In this document: positions 38,469-51,700 of the stretch, piece by piece
Numbering within the stretch: the first letter of the stretch is position 1
Layout of the letters: every line of letters starts with the position of its first letter
Assembly: GCA_035610835.1 (NCBI GenBank)
Contig: CM069459.1
Location: 58,311,817 to 58,375,816 of the forward strand
DNA from: Ophiura sarsii
Lineage: Eukaryota; Echinodermata; Ophiuroidea; Amphilepidida; Ophiuridae
Direction of reading: 5' to 3'
Length of the DNA stretch: 64,000 bases
Notes under the pieces: generated by a model
What the model was told of the DNA's origin: nothing
Seen by the model: only the letters and a program-made list of their open reading frames with translations
The model's database searches: none
Position numbers and translations under genes: made by a program

Positions 38469-41422
38469 AAATTTCAAACAAATCAAATCGTTGCTCGTAT
38501 CTGCGCATAGAGCAGCTAGCAAGATAGCATTACTCAGGAAAAGTCAAAAATCAACACAGATGTGTTTTTACATCACTTTCAAATTTTTTCAAAAAAATCC
38601 AATTGTTGCTCGTATGGGCGCATAGAGCAGCTAGCAAGGTAGCATTACTCAGGAAAAGTCAAAAAGCAACACAGATGTGTTTTTACATCACTTTCAAAAA
38701 AATTCAAAAAATCCAATTGTTGCTCGTATCGGCGCATAGAGCAGCTAGCAAGGTAGCATTACTCAGGAAAAGTCAAAAATCAACACAGATGTGTTTTTAC
38801 ATCACTTTTAAATTTTTTCAAAAAAATCAAATCGTTGCTCGTATCTGCGCATAGAGCAGCTAGCAAGATAGCATTACTCAGGAAAAGTCAAAAATCAACA
38901 CAGATGTGTTTTTACATCACTTTTAAATTTTTTCAAAAAAATCAAATCGTTGCTCGTATCTGCGCATAGAGCAGCTAGCAAGATAGCATTACTCAGGAAA
39001 AGTCAAAAATCAACACAGATGTGTTTTTACATCACTTTTAAATTTTTTCAAAAAAATCCAATTGTTGCTCGTATCGGCGCATAGAGCAGCCAGCAAGGTA
39101 GCATTACTCAGGAAAAGTCAAAAATCAACACAGATGTGTTTTTACATCACTTTCAAATTTTTTCAAAAAAATCCAATTGTTGCTCGTATGGGCGCATAGA
39201 GCAGCTAGCAAGGTAGCATTACTCAGGAAAAGTCAAAAATCAACACATATGTGTTTTTACATCACTTTTAAAAAATTTCAAACAAATCAAATCGTTGCTC
39301 GTATCTGCGCATAGAGCAGCTAGCAAGGTAGCATTACTCAGGAAAAGTCAAAAATCAACACAGATGTGTTTTTACATCACTTTTAAAAAATTTCAAACAA
39401 ATCAAATCGTTGCTCGTATCTGCGCATAGAGCAGCTAGCAAGATAGCATTACTCAGGAAAAGTCAAAAATCAACACAGATGTGTTTTTACATCACTTTCA
39501 AATTTTTTCAAAAAAATCCAATTGTTGCTCGTATGGGCGCATAGAGCAGCTAGCAAGGTAGCATTACTCAGGAAAAGTCAAAAATCAACACAGATATGTT
39601 TTTACATCACTTTCAAATTTTTTCAAAAAAATCCAATTGTTGCTCTTATCGGCGCATAGAGCAGCTAGCAAGGTAGCATTACTCAGGAAAAGTCAAAAAT
39701 CAACACAGATGTGTTTTTACATCACTTTTAAAAAATTTCAAACAAATCAAATCGTTGCTCGTATCTGCGCATAGAGCAGCTAGCAAGATAGCATTACTCA
39801 GGAAAAGTCAAAAATCAACACAGATGTGTTTTTACATCACTTTCAAATTTTTTCAAAAAAATCCAATTGTTGCTCGTATGGGCGCATAGAGCAGCTAGCA
39901 AGGTAGCATTACTCATGAAAAGTCAAAAATCAACACAGATGTGTTTTTACATCACTTTCAAAAAAATTCAAAAAATCCAATTGTTGCTCGTATCGGCGCA
40001 TAGAGCAGCTAGCAAGGTAGCATTACTCAGGAAAAGTCAAAAATCAACACAGATGTGTTTTTACATCACTTTTAAATTTTTTCAAAAAAATCAAATCGTT
40101 GCTCGTATCTGCGCATAGAGCAGCTAGCAAGATAGCATTACTCAGGAAAAGTCAAAAATCAACACAGATGTGTTTTTACATCACTTTTAAATTTTTTCAA
40201 AAAAATCAAATCGTTGCTCGTATCTGCGCATAGAGCAGCTAGCAAGATAGCATTACTCAGGAAAAGTCAAAAATCAACACAGATGTGTTTTTACATCACT
40301 TTTAAATTTTTTCAAAAAAATCCAATTGTTGCTCGTATCGGCGCATAGAGCAGCCAGCAAGGTAGCATTACTCAGGAAAAGTCAAAAATCAACACAGATG
40401 TGTTTTTACATCACTTTTAAATTTTTTCAAAAAAATCAAATCGTTGCTCGTATGGGCGCATAGAGCAGCTAGCAAGGTAGCATTACTCAGGAAAAGTCAA
40501 AAATCAACACAGATGTGTTTTTACATCACTTTTAAAAAATTTCAAACAAATCAAATCGTTGCTCGTATCTGCGCATAGAGCAGCTAGCAAGATAGCATTA
40601 CTCAGGAAAAGTCAAAAATCAACACAGATGTGTTTTTACATCACTTTCAAATTTTTTCAAAAAAATCCAATTGTTGCTCGTATGGGCGCATAGAGCAGCT
40701 AGCAAGGTAGCATTACTCAGGAAAAGTCAAAAATCAACACAGATGTGTTTTTACATCACTTTTAAAAAATTTCAAACAAATCAAATCGTTGCTCGTATCT
40801 GCGCATAGAGCAGCTAGCAAGATAGCATTACTCAGGAAAAGTCAAAAATCAACACAGATGTGTTTTTACATCACTTTCAAATTTTTTCAAAAAAATCCAA
40901 TTGTTGCTCGTATGGGCGCATAGAGCAGCTAGCAAGGTAGCATTACTCAGGAAAAGTCAAAAATCAACACAGATGTGTTTTTACATCACTTTTAAAAAAT
41001 TTCAAACAAATCAAATCGTTGCTCGTATCTGCGCATAGAGCAGCTAGCAAGATAGCATTACTCAGGAAAAGTCAAAAATCAACACAGATGTGTTTTTACA
41101 TCACTTTCAAATTTTTTCAAAAAAATCCAATTGTTGCTCGTATGGGCGCATAGAGCAGCTAGCAAGGTAGCATTACTCAGGAAAAGTCAAAAAGCAACAC
41201 AGATGTGTTTTTACATCACTTTCAAAAAAATTCAAAAAATCCAATTGTTGCTCGTATCTGCGCATAGAGCAGCTAGCAAGATAGCATTACTCAGGAAAAG
41301 TCAAAAATCAACACAGATGTGTTTTTACATCACTTTCAAATTTTTTCAAAAAAATCCAATTGTTGCTCGTATGGGCGCATAGAGCAGCTAGCAAGGTAGC
41401 ATTACTCAGGAAAAGTCAAAAA
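38260..41422 (+). repeat. Duplicated segment 4, copy a (offset 5,629 bp)
   Basis: About 3.16 kb matching 43,889-47,051. It holds types C, D, D, E, A, the CATATG module and a CATGAAAAG type C unit near 39.92 kb. Edges are T/C at 38,259/43,888 and T/G at 41,423/47,052. The offset is 49 monomers minus 6 bases. Confidence 0.84.
38490..40338 (+). repeat. Duplicated segment 5, copy a (offset 8,386 bp)
   Basis: About 1.85 kb matching 46,876-48,724 and nested inside the 5,629-bp pair, so this stretch exists three times in 10 kb. The copies differ at 39,916/48,302 (T/G, CATGAAAAG against CAGGAAAAG). The right edge is C/G at 40,339/48,725. Confidence 0.82.
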
Positions 41423-41567
41423 TCAACACAGATGTGTTTTTACATCACTTTTAAAAAATTTCAAACAAATCAAATCGTTGCTCGTATCTGCGCATAGAGC
41501 AGCTAGCAAGATAGCATTACTCAGGAAAAGTCAAAAATCAACACAGATGTGTTTTTACATCACTTTC

Positions 41568-43748
41568 AAATTTTTTCAAAAAAATCCAATTGTTGCTCGT
41601 ATGGGCGCATAGAGCAGCTAGCAAGGTAGCATTACTCAGGAAAAGTCAAAAATCAACACAGATGTGTTTTTACATCACTTTCAAATTTTTTATCGAAATC
41701 TAATTTTTGCTCGTATCGGGCGCATAGAGCAGCTAGCAAGGTAGCATTACTCAGGAAAAGTCGGAAATCAACACGGATGTGTTTTTACATCACTTTCAAA
41801 TTTTTTCAAAAAAATCCAATTGTTGCTCGTATGGGCGCATAGAGCAGCTAGCAAGGTAGCATTACTCAGGAAAAGTCAAAAATCAACACAGATGTGTTTT
41901 TACATCACTTTCAAAAAAATTCAAAAAATCCAATTGTTGCTCGTATCGGCGCATAGAGCAGCTAGCAAGGTAGCATTACTCAGGAAAAGTCAAAAATCAA
42001 CACAGATGTGTTTTTACATCACTTTTAAAAAATTTCAAACAAATCAAATCGTTGCTCGTATCTGCGCATAGAGCAGCTAGCAAGATAGCATTACTCAGGA
42101 AAAGTCAAAAATCAACACAGATGTGTTTTTACATCACTTTCAAATTTTTTCAAAAAAATCCAATTGTTGCTCGTATGGGCGCATAGAGCAGCTAGCAAGG
42201 TAGCATTACTCAGGAAAAGTCAAAAATCAACACAGATGTGTTTTTACATCACTTTCAAAAAAATCCAAAAAATCCAATTGTTGCTCGTATCGGCGCATAG
42301 AGCAGCTAGCAAGGTAGCATTACTCAGGAAAAGTCAAAAATCAACACAGATGTGTTTTTACATCACTTTTAAATTTTTTCAAAAAAATCAAATCGTTGCT
42401 CGTATCTGCGCATAGAGCAGCTAGCAAGATAGCATTACTCAGGAAAAGTCAAAAATCAACACAGATGTGTTTTTACATCACTTTTAAATTTTTTCAAAAA
42501 AATCAAATCGTTGCTCGTATCTGCGCATAGAGCAGCTAGCAAGATAGCATTACTCAGGAAAAGTCAAAAATCAACACAGATGTGTTTTTACATCACTTTT
42601 AAATTTTTTCAAAAAAATCCAATTGTTGCTCGTATGGGCGCATAGAGCAGCTAGCAAGGTAGCATTACTCAGGAAAAGTCAAAAATCAACACAGATGTGT
42701 TTTTACATCACTTTCAAATTTTTTATCGAAATCTAATTTTTGCTCGTATCGGGCGCATAGAGCAGCTAGCAAGGTAGCATTACTCAGGAAAAGTCGGAAA
42801 TCAACACGGATGTGTTTTTACATCACTTTCAAATTTTTTCAAAAAAATCCAATTGTTGCTCGTATGGGCGCATAGAGCAGCTAGCAAGGTAGCATTACTC
42901 AGGAAAAGTCAAAAATCAACACAGATGTGTTTTTACATCACTTTCAAAAAAATTCAAAAAATCCAATTGTTGCTCGTATCGGCGCATAGAGCAGCTAGCA
43001 AGGTAGCATTACTCAGGAAAAGTCAAAAATCAACACAGATGTGTTTTTACATCACTTTTAAATTTTTTCAAAAAAATCAAATCGTTGCTCGTATCTGCGC
43101 ATAGAGCAGCTAGCAAGATAGCATTACTCAGGAAAAGTCAAAAATCAACACAGATGTGTTTTTACATCACTTTTAAATTTTTTCAAAAAAATCAAATCGT
43201 TGCTCGTATCTGCGCATAGAGCAGCTAGCAAGATAGCATTACTCAGGAAAAGTCAAAAATCAACACAGATGTGTTTTTACATCACTTTTAAATTTTTTCA
43301 AAAAAAATCCAATTGTTGCTCGTATGGGCGCATAGAGCAGCTAGCAAGGTAGCATTACTCAGGAAAAGTCAAAAATCAACACAGATGTGTTTTTACATCA
43401 CTTTCAAATTTTTTATCGAAATCTAATTTTTGCTCGTATCGGGCGCATAGAGCAGCTAGCAAGGTAGCATTACTCAGGAAAAGTCAAAAATCAACACAGA
43501 TGTGTTTTTACATCACTTTCAAAAAAATTCAAAAAATCCAATTGTTGCTCGTATGGGCGCATAGAGCAGCTAGCAAGGTAGCATTACTCAGGAAAAGTCA
43601 AAAATCAACACAGATGTGTTTTTACATCACTTTTAAATTTTTTCAAAAAAATCAAATCGTTGCTCGTATCTGCGCATAGAGCAGCTAGCAAGATAGCATT
43701 ACTCAGGAAAAGTCAAAAATCAACACAGATGTGTTTTTACATCACTTT
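41568..43748 (+). repeat. Duplicated segment 6, copy a (offset 7,122 bp)
   Basis: About 2.18 kb matching 48,690-50,870, with no internal difference noticed. It contains two F/G pairs, the CAAAAAAATCC type C unit, a unit with eight A's (CAAAAAAAATCC, 116 bp, near 43,300) and an F unit followed by a hybrid 114-bp unit ending TATGGG near 43,550. Edges are C/T at 41,567/48,689 and C/T at 43,749/50,871. Confidence 0.85.
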
Positions 43749-43888
43749 CAAATTTTTTCAAAAAAATCCAATTGTTGCTCGTATGGGCGCATAGAGCAGC
43801 TAGCAAGGTAGCATTACTCAGGAAAAGTCAAAAATCAACACAGATGTGTTTTTACATCACTTTTAAAAAATTTCAAACAAATCAAATC

Positions 43889-46800
43889 GTTGCTCGTATC
43901 TGCGCATAGAGCAGCTAGCAAGATAGCATTACTCAGGAAAAGTCAAAAATCAACACAGATGTGTTTTTACATCACTTTCAAATTTTTTCAAAAAAATCCA
44001 ATTGTTGCTCGTATGGGCGCATAGAGCAGCTAGCAAGGTAGCATTACTCAGGAAAAGTCAAAAATCAACACAGATGTGTTTTTACATCACTTTTAAAAAA
44101 TTTCAAACAAATCAAATCGTTGCTCGTATCTGCGCATAGAGCAGCTAGCAAGATAGCATTACTCAGGAAAAGTCAAAAATCAACACAGATGTGTTTTTAC
44201 ATCACTTTCAAATTTTTTCAAAAAAATCCAATTGTTGCTCGTATGGGCGCATAGAGCAGCTAGCAAGGTAGCATTACTCAGGAAAAGTCAAAAAGCAACA
44301 CAGATGTGTTTTTACATCACTTTCAAAAAAATTCAAAAAATCCAATTGTTGCTCGTATCGGCGCATAGAGCAGCTAGCAAGGTAGCATTACTCAGGAAAA
44401 GTCAAAAATCAACACAGATGTGTTTTTACATCACTTTTAAATTTTTTTGAAAAAATCAAATCGTTGCTCGTATCTGCGCATAGAGCAGCTAGCAAGATAG
44501 CATTACTCAGGAAAAGTCAAAAATCAACACAGATGTGTTTTTACATCACTTTTAAATTTTTTCAAAAAAATCAAATCGTTGCTCGTATCTGCGCATAGAG
44601 CAGCTAGCAAGATAGCATTACTCAGGAAAAGTCAAAAATCAACACAGATGTGTTTTTACATCACTTTTAAATTTTTTCAAAAAAATCCAATTGTTGCTCG
44701 TATCGGCGCATAGAGCAGCCAGCAAGGTAGCATTACTCAGGAAAAGTCAAAAATCAACACAGATGTGTTTTTACATCACTTTCAAATTTTTTCAAAAAAA
44801 TCCAATTGTTGCTCGTATGGGCGCATAGAGCAGCTAGCAAGGTAGCATTACTCAGGAAAAGTCAAAAATCAACACATATGTGTTTTTACATCACTTTTAA
44901 AAAATTTCAAACAAATCAAATCGTTGCTCGTATCTGCGCATAGAGCAGCTAGCAAGGTAGCATTACTCAGGAAAAGTCAAAAATCAACACAGATGTGTTT
45001 TTACATCACTTTTAAAAAATTTCAAACAAATCAAATCGTTGCTCGTATCTGCGCATAGAGCAGCTAGCAAGATAGCATTACTCAGGAAAAGTCAAAAATC
45101 AACACAGATGTGTTTTTACATCACTTTCAAATTTTTTCAAAAAAATCCAATTGTTGCTCGTATGGGCGCATAGAGCAGCTAGCAAGGTAGCATTACTCAG
45201 GAAAAGTCAAAAATCAACACAGATATGTTTTTACATCACTTTCAAATTTTTTCAAAAAAATCCAATTGTTGCTCTTATCGGCGCATAGAGCAGCTAGCAA
45301 GGTAGCATTACTCAGGAAAAGTCAAAAATCAACACAGATGTGTTTTTACATCACTTTTAAAAAATTTCAAACAAATCAAATCGTTGCTCGTATCTGCGCA
45401 TAGAGCAGCTAGCAAGATAGCATTACTCAGGAAAAGTCAAAAATCAACACAGATGTGTTTTTACATCACTTTCAAATTTTTTCAAAAAAATCCAATTGTT
45501 GCTCGTATGGGCGCATAGAGCAGCTAGCAAGGTAGCATTACTCATGAAAAGTCAAAAATCAACACAGATGTGTTTTTACATCACTTTCAAAAAAATTCAA
45601 AAAATCCAATTGTTGCTCGTATCGGCGCATAGAGCAGCTAGCAAGGTAGCATTACTCAGGAAAAGTCAAAAATCAACACAGATGTGTTTTTACATCACTT
45701 TTAAATTTTTTCAAAAAAATCAAATCGTTGCTCGTATCTGCGCATAGAGCAGCTAGCAAGATAGCATTACTCAGGAAAAGTCAAAAATCAACACAGATGT
45801 GTTTTTACATCACTTTTAAATTTTTTCAAAAAAATCAAATCGTTGCTCGTATCTGCGCATAGAGCAGCTAGCAAGATAGCATTACTCAGGAAAAGTCAAA
45901 AATCAACACAGATGTGTTTTTACATCACTTTTAAATTTTTTCAAAAAAATCCAATTGTTGCTCGTATCGGCGCATAGAGCAGCCAGCAAGGTAGCATTAC
46001 TCAGGAAAAGTCAAAAATCAACACAGATGTGTTTTTACATCACTTTTAAATTTTTTCAAAAAAATCAAATCGTTGCTCGTATGGGCGCATAGAGCAGCTA
46101 GCAAGGTAGCATTACTCAGGAAAAGTCAAAAATCAACACAGATGTGTTTTTACATCACTTTTAAAAAATTTCAAACAAATCAAATCGTTGCTCGTATCTG
46201 CGCATAGAGCAGCTAGCAAGATAGCATTACTCAGGAAAAGTCAAAAATCAACACAGATGTGTTTTTACATCACTTTCAAATTTTTTCAAAAAAATCCAAT
46301 TGTTGCTCGTATGGGCGCATAGAGCAGCTAGCAAGGTAGCATTACTCAGGAAAAGTCAAAAATCAACACAGATGTGTTTTTACATCACTTTTAAAAAATT
46401 TCAAACAAATCAAATCGTTGCTCGTATCTGCGCATAGAGCAGCTAGCAAGATAGCATTACTCAGGAAAAGTCAAAAATCAACACAGATGTGTTTTTACAT
46501 CACTTTCAAATTTTTTCAAAAAAATCCAATTGTTGCTCGTATGGGCGCATAGAGCAGCTAGCAAGGTAGCATTACTCAGGAAAAGTCAAAAATCAACACA
46601 GATGTGTTTTTACATCACTTTTAAAAAATTTCAAACAAATCAAAGCGTTGCTCGTATCTGCGCATAGAGCAGCTAGCAAGATAGCATTACTCAGGAAAAG
46701 TCAAAAATCAACACAGATGTGTTTTTACATCACTTTCAAATTTTTTCAAAAAAATCCAATTGTTGCTCGTATGGGCGCATAGAGCAGCTAGCAAGGTAGC

Positions 46801-47051
46801 ATTACTCAGGAAAAGTCAAAAAGCAACACAGATGTGTTTTTACATCACTTTCAAAAAAATTCAAAAAATCCAATTGTTGCTCGTATCTGCGCATAGAGCA
46901 GCTAGCAAGATAGCATTACTCAGGAAAAGTCAAAAATCAACACAGATGTGTTTTTACATCACTTTCAAATTTTTTCAAAAAAATCCAATTGTTGCTCGTA
47001 TGGGCGCATAGAGCAGCTAGCAAGGTAGCATTACTCAGGAAAAGTCAAAAA
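43889..47051 (+). repeat. Duplicated segment 4, copy b (offset 5,629 bp)
   Basis: Second copy of 38,260-41,422. Private changes are AATTTTTTTGAAAAAATC near 44,440-44,457, which shortens the following frame, and CAAAGCGTTG near 46,645 where other type B units have CAAATCGTTG. Confidence 0.84.
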
Positions 47052-48724
47052 GCAACACAGATGTGTTTTTACATCACTTTCAAAAAAATTCAAAAAATCC
47101 AATTGTTGCTCGTATCGGCGCATAGAGCAGCTAGCAAGGTAGCATTACTCAGGAAAAGTCAAAAATCAACACAGATGTGTTTTTACATCACTTTTAAATT
47201 TTTTCAAAAAAATCAAATCGTTGCTCGTATCTGCGCATAGAGCAGCTAGCAAGATAGCATTACTCAGGAAAAGTCAAAAATCAACACAGATGTGTTTTTA
47301 CATCACTTTTAAATTTTTTCAAAAAAATCAAATCGTTGCTCGTATCTGCGCATAGAGCAGCTAGCAAGATAGCATTACTCAGGAAAAGTCAAAAATCAAC
47401 ACAGATGTGTTTTTACATCACTTTTAAATTTTTTCAAAAAAATCCAATTGTTGCTCGTATCGGCGCATAGAGCAGCCAGCAAGGTAGCATTACTCAGGAA
47501 AAGTCAAAAATCAACACAGATGTGTTTTTACATCACTTTCAAATTTTTTCAAAAAAATCCAATTGTTGCTCGTATGGGCGCATAGAGCAGCTAGCAAGGT
47601 AGCATTACTCAGGAAAAGTCAAAAATCAACACATATGTGTTTTTACATCACTTTTAAAAAATTTCAAACAAATCAAATCGTTGCTCGTATCTGCGCATAG
47701 AGCAGCTAGCAAGGTAGCATTACTCAGGAAAAGTCAAAAATCAACACAGATGTGTTTTTACATCACTTTTAAAAAATTTCAAACAAATCAAATCGTTGCT
47801 CGTATCTGCGCATAGAGCAGCTAGCAAGATAGCATTACTCAGGAAAAGTCTAAAATCAACACAGATGTGTTTTTACATCACTTTCAAATTTTTTCAAAAA
47901 AATCCAATTGTTGCTCGTATGGGCGCATAGAGCAGCTAGCAAGGTAGCATTACTCAGGAAAAGTCAAAAATCAACACAGATATGTTTTTACATCACTTTC
48001 AAATTTTTTCAAAAAAATCCAATTGTTGCTCTTATCGGCGCATAGAGCAGCTAGCAAGGTAGCATTACTCAGGAAAAGTCAAAAATCAACACAGATGTGT
48101 TTTTACATCACTTTTAAAAAATTTCAAACAAATCAAATCGTTGCTCGTATCTGCGCATAGAGCAGCTAGCAAGATAGCATTACTCAGGAAAAGTCAAAAA
48201 TCAACACAGATGTGTTTTTACATCACTTTCAAATTTTTTCAAAAAAATCCAATTGTTGCTCGTATGGGCGCATAGAGCAGCTAGCAAGGTAGCATTACTC
48301 AGGAAAAGTCAAAAATCAACACAGATGTGTTTTTACATCACTTTCAAAAAAATTCAAAAAATCCAATTGTTGCTCGTATCGGCGCATAGAGCAGCTAGCA
48401 AGGTAGCATTACTCAGGAAAAGTCAAAAATCAACACAGATGTGTTTTTACATCACTTTTAAATTTTTTCAAAAAAATCAAATCGTTGCTCGTATCTGCGC
48501 ATAGAGCAGCTAGCAAGATAGCATTACTCAGGAAAAGTCAAAAATCAACACAGATGTGTTTTTACATCACTTTTAAATTTTTTCAAAAAAATCAAATCGT
48601 TGCTCGTATCTGCGCATAGAGCAGCTAGCAAGATAGCATTACTCAGGAAAAGTCAAAAATCAACACAGATGTGTTTTTACATCACTTTTAAATTTTTTCA
48701 AAAAAATCCAATTGTTGCTCGTAT
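46876..48724 (+). repeat. Duplicated segment 5, copy b (offset 8,386 bp)
   Basis: Second copy of 38,490-40,338. It carries a private GTCTAAAATC at 47,851. It begins within about 180 bases of the end of the previous duplicated segment, suggesting a second exchange at nearly the same junction. Confidence 0.82.
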
Positions 48725-51700
48725 GGGCGCATAGAGCAGCTAGCAAGGTAGCATTACTCAGGAAAAGTCAAAAATCAACACAGATGTGTTTTTACATCAC
48801 TTTCAAATTTTTTATCGAAATCTAATTTTTGCTCGTATCGGGCGCATAGAGCAGCTAGCAAGGTAGCATTACTCAGGAAAAGTCGGAAATCAACACGGAT
48901 GTGTTTTTACATCACTTTCAAATTTTTTCAAAAAAATCCAATTGTTGCTCGTATGGGCGCATAGAGCAGCTAGCAAGGTAGCATTACTCAGGAAAAGTCA
49001 AAAATCAACACAGATGTGTTTTTACATCACTTTCAAAAAAATTCAAAAAATCCAATTGTTGCTCGTATCGGCGCATAGAGCAGCTAGCAAGGTAGCATTA
49101 CTCAGGAAAAGTCAAAAATCAACACAGATGTGTTTTTACATCACTTTTAAAAAATTTCAAACAAATCAAATCGTTGCTCGTATCTGCGCATAGAGCAGCT
49201 AGCAAGATAGCATTACTCAGGAAAAGTCAAAAATCAACACAGATGTGTTTTTACATCACTTTCAAATTTTTTCAAAAAAATCCAATTGTTGCTCGTATGG
49301 GCGCATAGAGCAGCTAGCAAGGTAGCATTACTCAGGAAAAGTCAAAAATCAACACAGATGTGTTTTTACATCACTTTCAAAAAAATCCAAAAAATCCAAT
49401 TGTTGCTCGTATCGGCGCATAGAGCAGCTAGCAAGGTAGCATTACTCAGGAAAAGTCAAAAATCAACACAGATGTGTTTTTACATCACTTTTAAATTTTT
49501 TCAAAAAAATCAAATCGTTGCTCGTATCTGCGCATAGAGCAGCTAGCAAGATAGCATTACTCAGGAAAAGTCAAAAATCAACACAGATGTGTTTTTACAT
49601 CACTTTTAAATTTTTTCAAAAAAATCAAATCGTTGCTCGTATCTGCGCATAGAGCAGCTAGCAAGATAGCATTACTCAGGAAAAGTCAAAAATCAACACA
49701 GATGTGTTTTTACATCACTTTTAAATTTTTTCAAAAAAATCCAATTGTTGCTCGTATGGGCGCATAGAGCAGCTAGCAAGGTAGCATTACTCAGGAAAAG
49801 TCAAAAATCAACACAGATGTGTTTTTACATCACTTTCAAATTTTTTATCGAAATCTAATTTTTGCTCGTATCGGGCGCATAGAGCAGCTAGCAAGGTAGC
49901 ATTACTCAGGAAAAGTCGGAAATCAACACGGATGTGTTTTTACATCACTTTCAAATTTTTTCAAAAAAATCCAATTGTTGCTCGTATGGGCGCATAGAGC
50001 AGCTAGCAAGGTAGCATTACTCAGGAAAAGTCAAAAATCAACACAGATGTGTTTTTACATCACTTTCAAAAAAATTCAAAAAATCCAATTGTTGCTCGTA
50101 TCGGCGCATAGAGCAGCTAGCAAGGTAGCATTACTCAGGAAAAGTCAAAAATCAACACAGATGTGTTTTTACATCACTTTTAAATTTTTTCAAAAAAATC
50201 AAATCGTTGCTCGTATCTGCGCATAGAGCAGCTAGCAAGATAGCATTACTCAGGAAAAGTCAAAAATCAACACAGATGTGTTTTTACATCACTTTTAAAT
50301 TTTTTCAAAAAAATCAAATCGTTGCTCGTATCTGCGCATAGAGCAGCTAGCAAGATAGCATTACTCAGGAAAAGTCAAAAATCAACACAGATGTGTTTTT
50401 ACATCACTTTTAAATTTTTTCAAAAAAAATCCAATTGTTGCTCGTATGGGCGCATAGAGCAGCTAGCAAGGTAGCATTACTCAGGAAAAGTCAAAAATCA
50501 ACACAGATGTGTTTTTACATCACTTTCAAATTTTTTATCGAAATCTAATTTTTGCTCGTATCGGGCGCATAGAGCAGCTAGCAAGGTAGCATTACTCAGG
50601 AAAAGTCAAAAATCAACACAGATGTGTTTTTACATCACTTTCAAAAAAATTCAAAAAATCCAATTGTTGCTCGTATGGGCGCATAGAGCAGCTAGCAAGG
50701 TAGCATTACTCAGGAAAAGTCAAAAATCAACACAGATGTGTTTTTACATCACTTTTAAATTTTTTCAAAAAAATCAAATCGTTGCTCGTATCTGCGCATA
50801 GAGCAGCTAGCAAGATAGCATTACTCAGGAAAAGTCAAAAATCAACACAGATGTGTTTTTACATCACTTTTAAATTTTTTCAAAAAAATCAAATCGTTGC
50901 TCGTATCTGCGCATAGAGCAGCTAGCAAGATAGCATTACTCAGGAAAAGTCAAAAATCAACACAGATGTGTTTTTACATCACTTTTAAATTTTTTCAAAA
51001 AAATCCAATTGTTGCTCGTATGGGCGCATAGAGCAGCTAGCAAGGTAGCATTACTCAGGAAAAGTCAAAAATCAACACAGATGTGTTTTTACATCACTTT
51101 CAAATTTTTTATCGAAATCTAATTTTTGCTCGTATCGGGCGCATAGAGCAGCTAGCAAGGTAGCATTACTCAGGAAAAGTCAAAAATCAACACAGATGTG
51201 TTTTTACATCACTTTCAAAAAAATTCAAAAAATCCAATTGTTGCTCGTATCGGCGCATAGAGCAGCTAGCAAGGTAGCATTACTCAGGAAAAGTCAAAAA
51301 TCAACACAGATGTGTTTTTACATCACTTTCAAAAAAATTCAAAAAATCCAATTGTTGCTCGTATCGGCGCATAGAGCAGCTAGCAAGGTAGCATTACTCA
51401 GGAAAAGTCAAAAATCAACACAGATGTGTTTTTACATCACTTTTAAAAAATTTCAAACAAATCAAATCGTTGCTCGTATCTGCGCATAGAGCAGCTAGCA
51501 AGATAGCATTACTCAGGAAAAGTCAAAAATCAACACAGATGTGTTTTTACATCACTTTCAAATTTTTTCAAAAAAATCCAATTGTTGCTCGTATGGGCGC
51601 ATAGAGCAGCTAGCAAGGTAGCATTACTCAGGAAAAGTCAAAAATCAACACAGATATGTTTTTACATCACTTTCAAATTTTTTCAAAAAAATCCAATTGT

